From positions 17,462-81,461 of the forward strand of contig JALQPE010001027.1 of the NCBI GenBank assembly GCA_030407315.1: a stretch of DNA of 64,000 nt, written 5' to 3'. This stretch comes from Asparagopsis taxiformis. Taxonomy: Eukaryota; Rhodophyta; Florideophyceae; Bonnemaisoniales; Bonnemaisoniaceae. This document shows, piece by piece, positions 62,740-64,000 of this stretch. The position numbers and the translations under genes are program-made. Within the stretch, counting starts at the first letter, position 1. The number at the start of each line of letters is the position of its first letter. The notes under the pieces are model-generated. The model saw only the letters and a list, made by a program, of their open reading frames with translations, searched no databases and had not been told where the DNA came from.

Positions 62740-62809
62740 TGTAAAACCAGTGAACCACATGTCCGGTGTGACTTAGTGGTTGTACGAGGATAAAGGTATT
62801 TATCCAACA
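62740..62809 (-). repeat. 5' LTR of the miniature element (70 bp)
   Basis: Carries CTTAGTGG where the 3' LTR has CTAGTGG. It abuts the primer site and the GTCAT duplication. Confidence 0.9.
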
Positions 62810-62814
62810 GTCAT

Positions 62815-64000
62815 ATCCGATAGAAACAGTACCAGATTAGAATACGTCAATCTGTTATTTCGCGCCGTGCCCAACCCGATCTCTGTCGGATGATCATACC
62901 TTATCTCCAACTGTAAGCACGCATAGAAATAGAATTCATTCACCGCTCCACTTGTCAGCGCGGGATCCCTGACCGATACGATACCTGGCAGGTGCCCGAA
63001 ATTCATCGGCAAAACTAGCGGCAGTGGAAACTACCTCTACCCAATTCATGAGCTCTAATGGGGCCAAAAGAAAATGTTGGGTGTCATCCACGTGTCCATA
63101 TCCTGTTTGCGGAGATCACACATACTCTAGTTCTATTCGACGTGCCTCAGAACAGAACATGTACCTCACGGAAAGTACACCCGAACCACAGTTCGTGTAC
63201 ACTGTCGCATGGTGTATCATGCGTACACTACCGCCAAATCCAGCACATAGTGTACTCGTTCGAACCAACTGCTGCACTCGGGCAGGAGGGTAAGATGTCG
63301 TTTAGTGCAAATCTAACATTGCCCGCTGCCTGCGCAACGCTACGCGAAACTTGCCACCAGTCAAGCTCAAGTCATGCAGCGTGTAGTCGTTTTCTGATCG
63401 TTGCGAACACGAAACAGGCGTGGCAATGACGCTAAATCCCCTCCAATCGCATCCTCAACTTGCTGCCATGTTGTGCTCGATAACTGCGTTCACAGCACCC
63501 CCTCCGTATGCAGCATCTATCACCTGATCAACTCGCAGTCCACAGCTGCACAGTACCAACAGCCCCTGATTCCGCTCGCAACATCTATCGTACGCCGTTG
63601 TGCAGGAGCTCTGCAAGAGGGAATGATTGCTCATTCTGTGACTGCATTGGGTACTGACATGTCGATTGCGTTTCAGCCCGTGCGTCCGACGCAGGCTGTG
63701 AGGCGGTAGGAAATGGATTTGTGTGGGATATCGTGCAGCAATAGCTTTGTTCTTCCCATGTGTCGTCTACGACCTGCGTTGCGCTCGTCCTCTTCGATAT
63801 TCCAAGTCCATCGTTGATCCATTTGGTGACTACAATTGCAGGCCAGGTTTCAGATCTCTGCATGCGAAGTGGATTGGATTGCCACTTGAAGATCACCCCC
63901 TCGCTATTGCCGTTTGTATCTATACAGGCGCCTTGACCGACATGAGTCCACATGCCATCTATTCGCTTCGCATGCGCCAGTGGTCGTCTTATGCGTGCAC
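62815..64000. other. Intergenic to window end, no supported gene
   Basis: Overlapping frames of 70-123 codons on both strands with no recognised domain. No LTR, repeat or RNA gene seen. Confidence 0.4.

Larger units (their letters stand above)
62553..62809 (-). mobile_element. 257-bp miniature LTR retrotransposon (TRIM/SMART-like)
   Basis: Duplication GTCAT at 62,548-62,552 and 62,810-62,814. LTRs of 69 and 70 bp (62,553-62,621 and 62,740-62,809; ends TGTAAAACC..ATCCAACA in plus view) differ by one indel and one substitution. The internal region is 118 bp. Primer site CTGGGCCCATAACC (62,726-62,739, plus view) abuts the 5' LTR, so orientation is minus. No coding capacity, so mobilised in trans, most likely by copia elements that share this primer type. 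Confidence 0.9.

Noticed and set aside
1..64000. CRISPR array, prokaryotic operons or Shine-Dalgarno sites
   Set aside because: No regularly spaced repeats of that kind; gene content is eukaryotic.

Overview
The window is eukaryotic and rich in LTR retrotransposons. The evidence is long intronless genes, chromodomain-bearing Ty3/gypsy and Ty1/copia elements, a predicted N-myristoylation site, and primer sites that pair with the eukaryotic initiator-tRNA anticodon arm. Intron-poor genes plus an LTR-dense genome would fit a florideophyte red alga such as the Chondrus type, but that placement is a weak inference and other protist or basal lineages remain possible.

Region 1 (1-28,045, continuing at 52,013-54,400) is a tandem cluster of NLR-like immune-receptor genes, all on the minus strand. 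The architecture is an acylated N-terminus, NB-ARC ATPase, helical linker, WD40 propeller and C-terminal TIR. Copy 3 (23,372-27,748) is open end to end. Copy 1 (1-2,996, cut by the window edge) and copy 2 (14,307-18,694) are nearly identical to each other and each carries one 1-nt homopolymer frameshift. Each gene is followed on its 5' side by a ~2 kb spacer module. Decayed pieces of further units lie between them, including two orphan TIR-tail fragments at 21.33-21.41 and 22.70-22.98 kb.

Region 2 is a nested retrotransposon complex that split unit 3. Copia element B (28,046-32,913) and copia element C (32,924-52,012) inserted 5 bp apart about 300 bp upstream of the copy-3 start codon. An unclassified GC-rich insert (E) lies in the C polymerase gene. 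A recent 13.3-kb chromovirus D (38,087-51,372, 809-bp LTRs) lies inside E. D carries a textbook -1 frameshift signal between gag and pol and a 986-codon antisense gene of unknown family between pol and the 3' LTR. Copia relic A (about 5,190-8,940) sits in unit 1.

Region 3 (54.8-64 kb) has an intact, apparently recent single-ORF chromovirus F (54,827-60,370), a possible secreted Cys-rich protein gene (61,771-62,379) and a complete 257-bp miniature LTR element (62,553-62,809). A chimeric 315-bp relative lies at 19,000-19,314. All insertions with visible ends (B, C, D, F and both miniatures) have perfect 5-bp target-site duplications.

The picture is a birth-and-death cluster of putative recognition receptors whose upstream region is a repeated landing site for LTR elements. 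Several breaks are single-base homopolymer changes, so sequencing or assembly error is a standing alternative for them.
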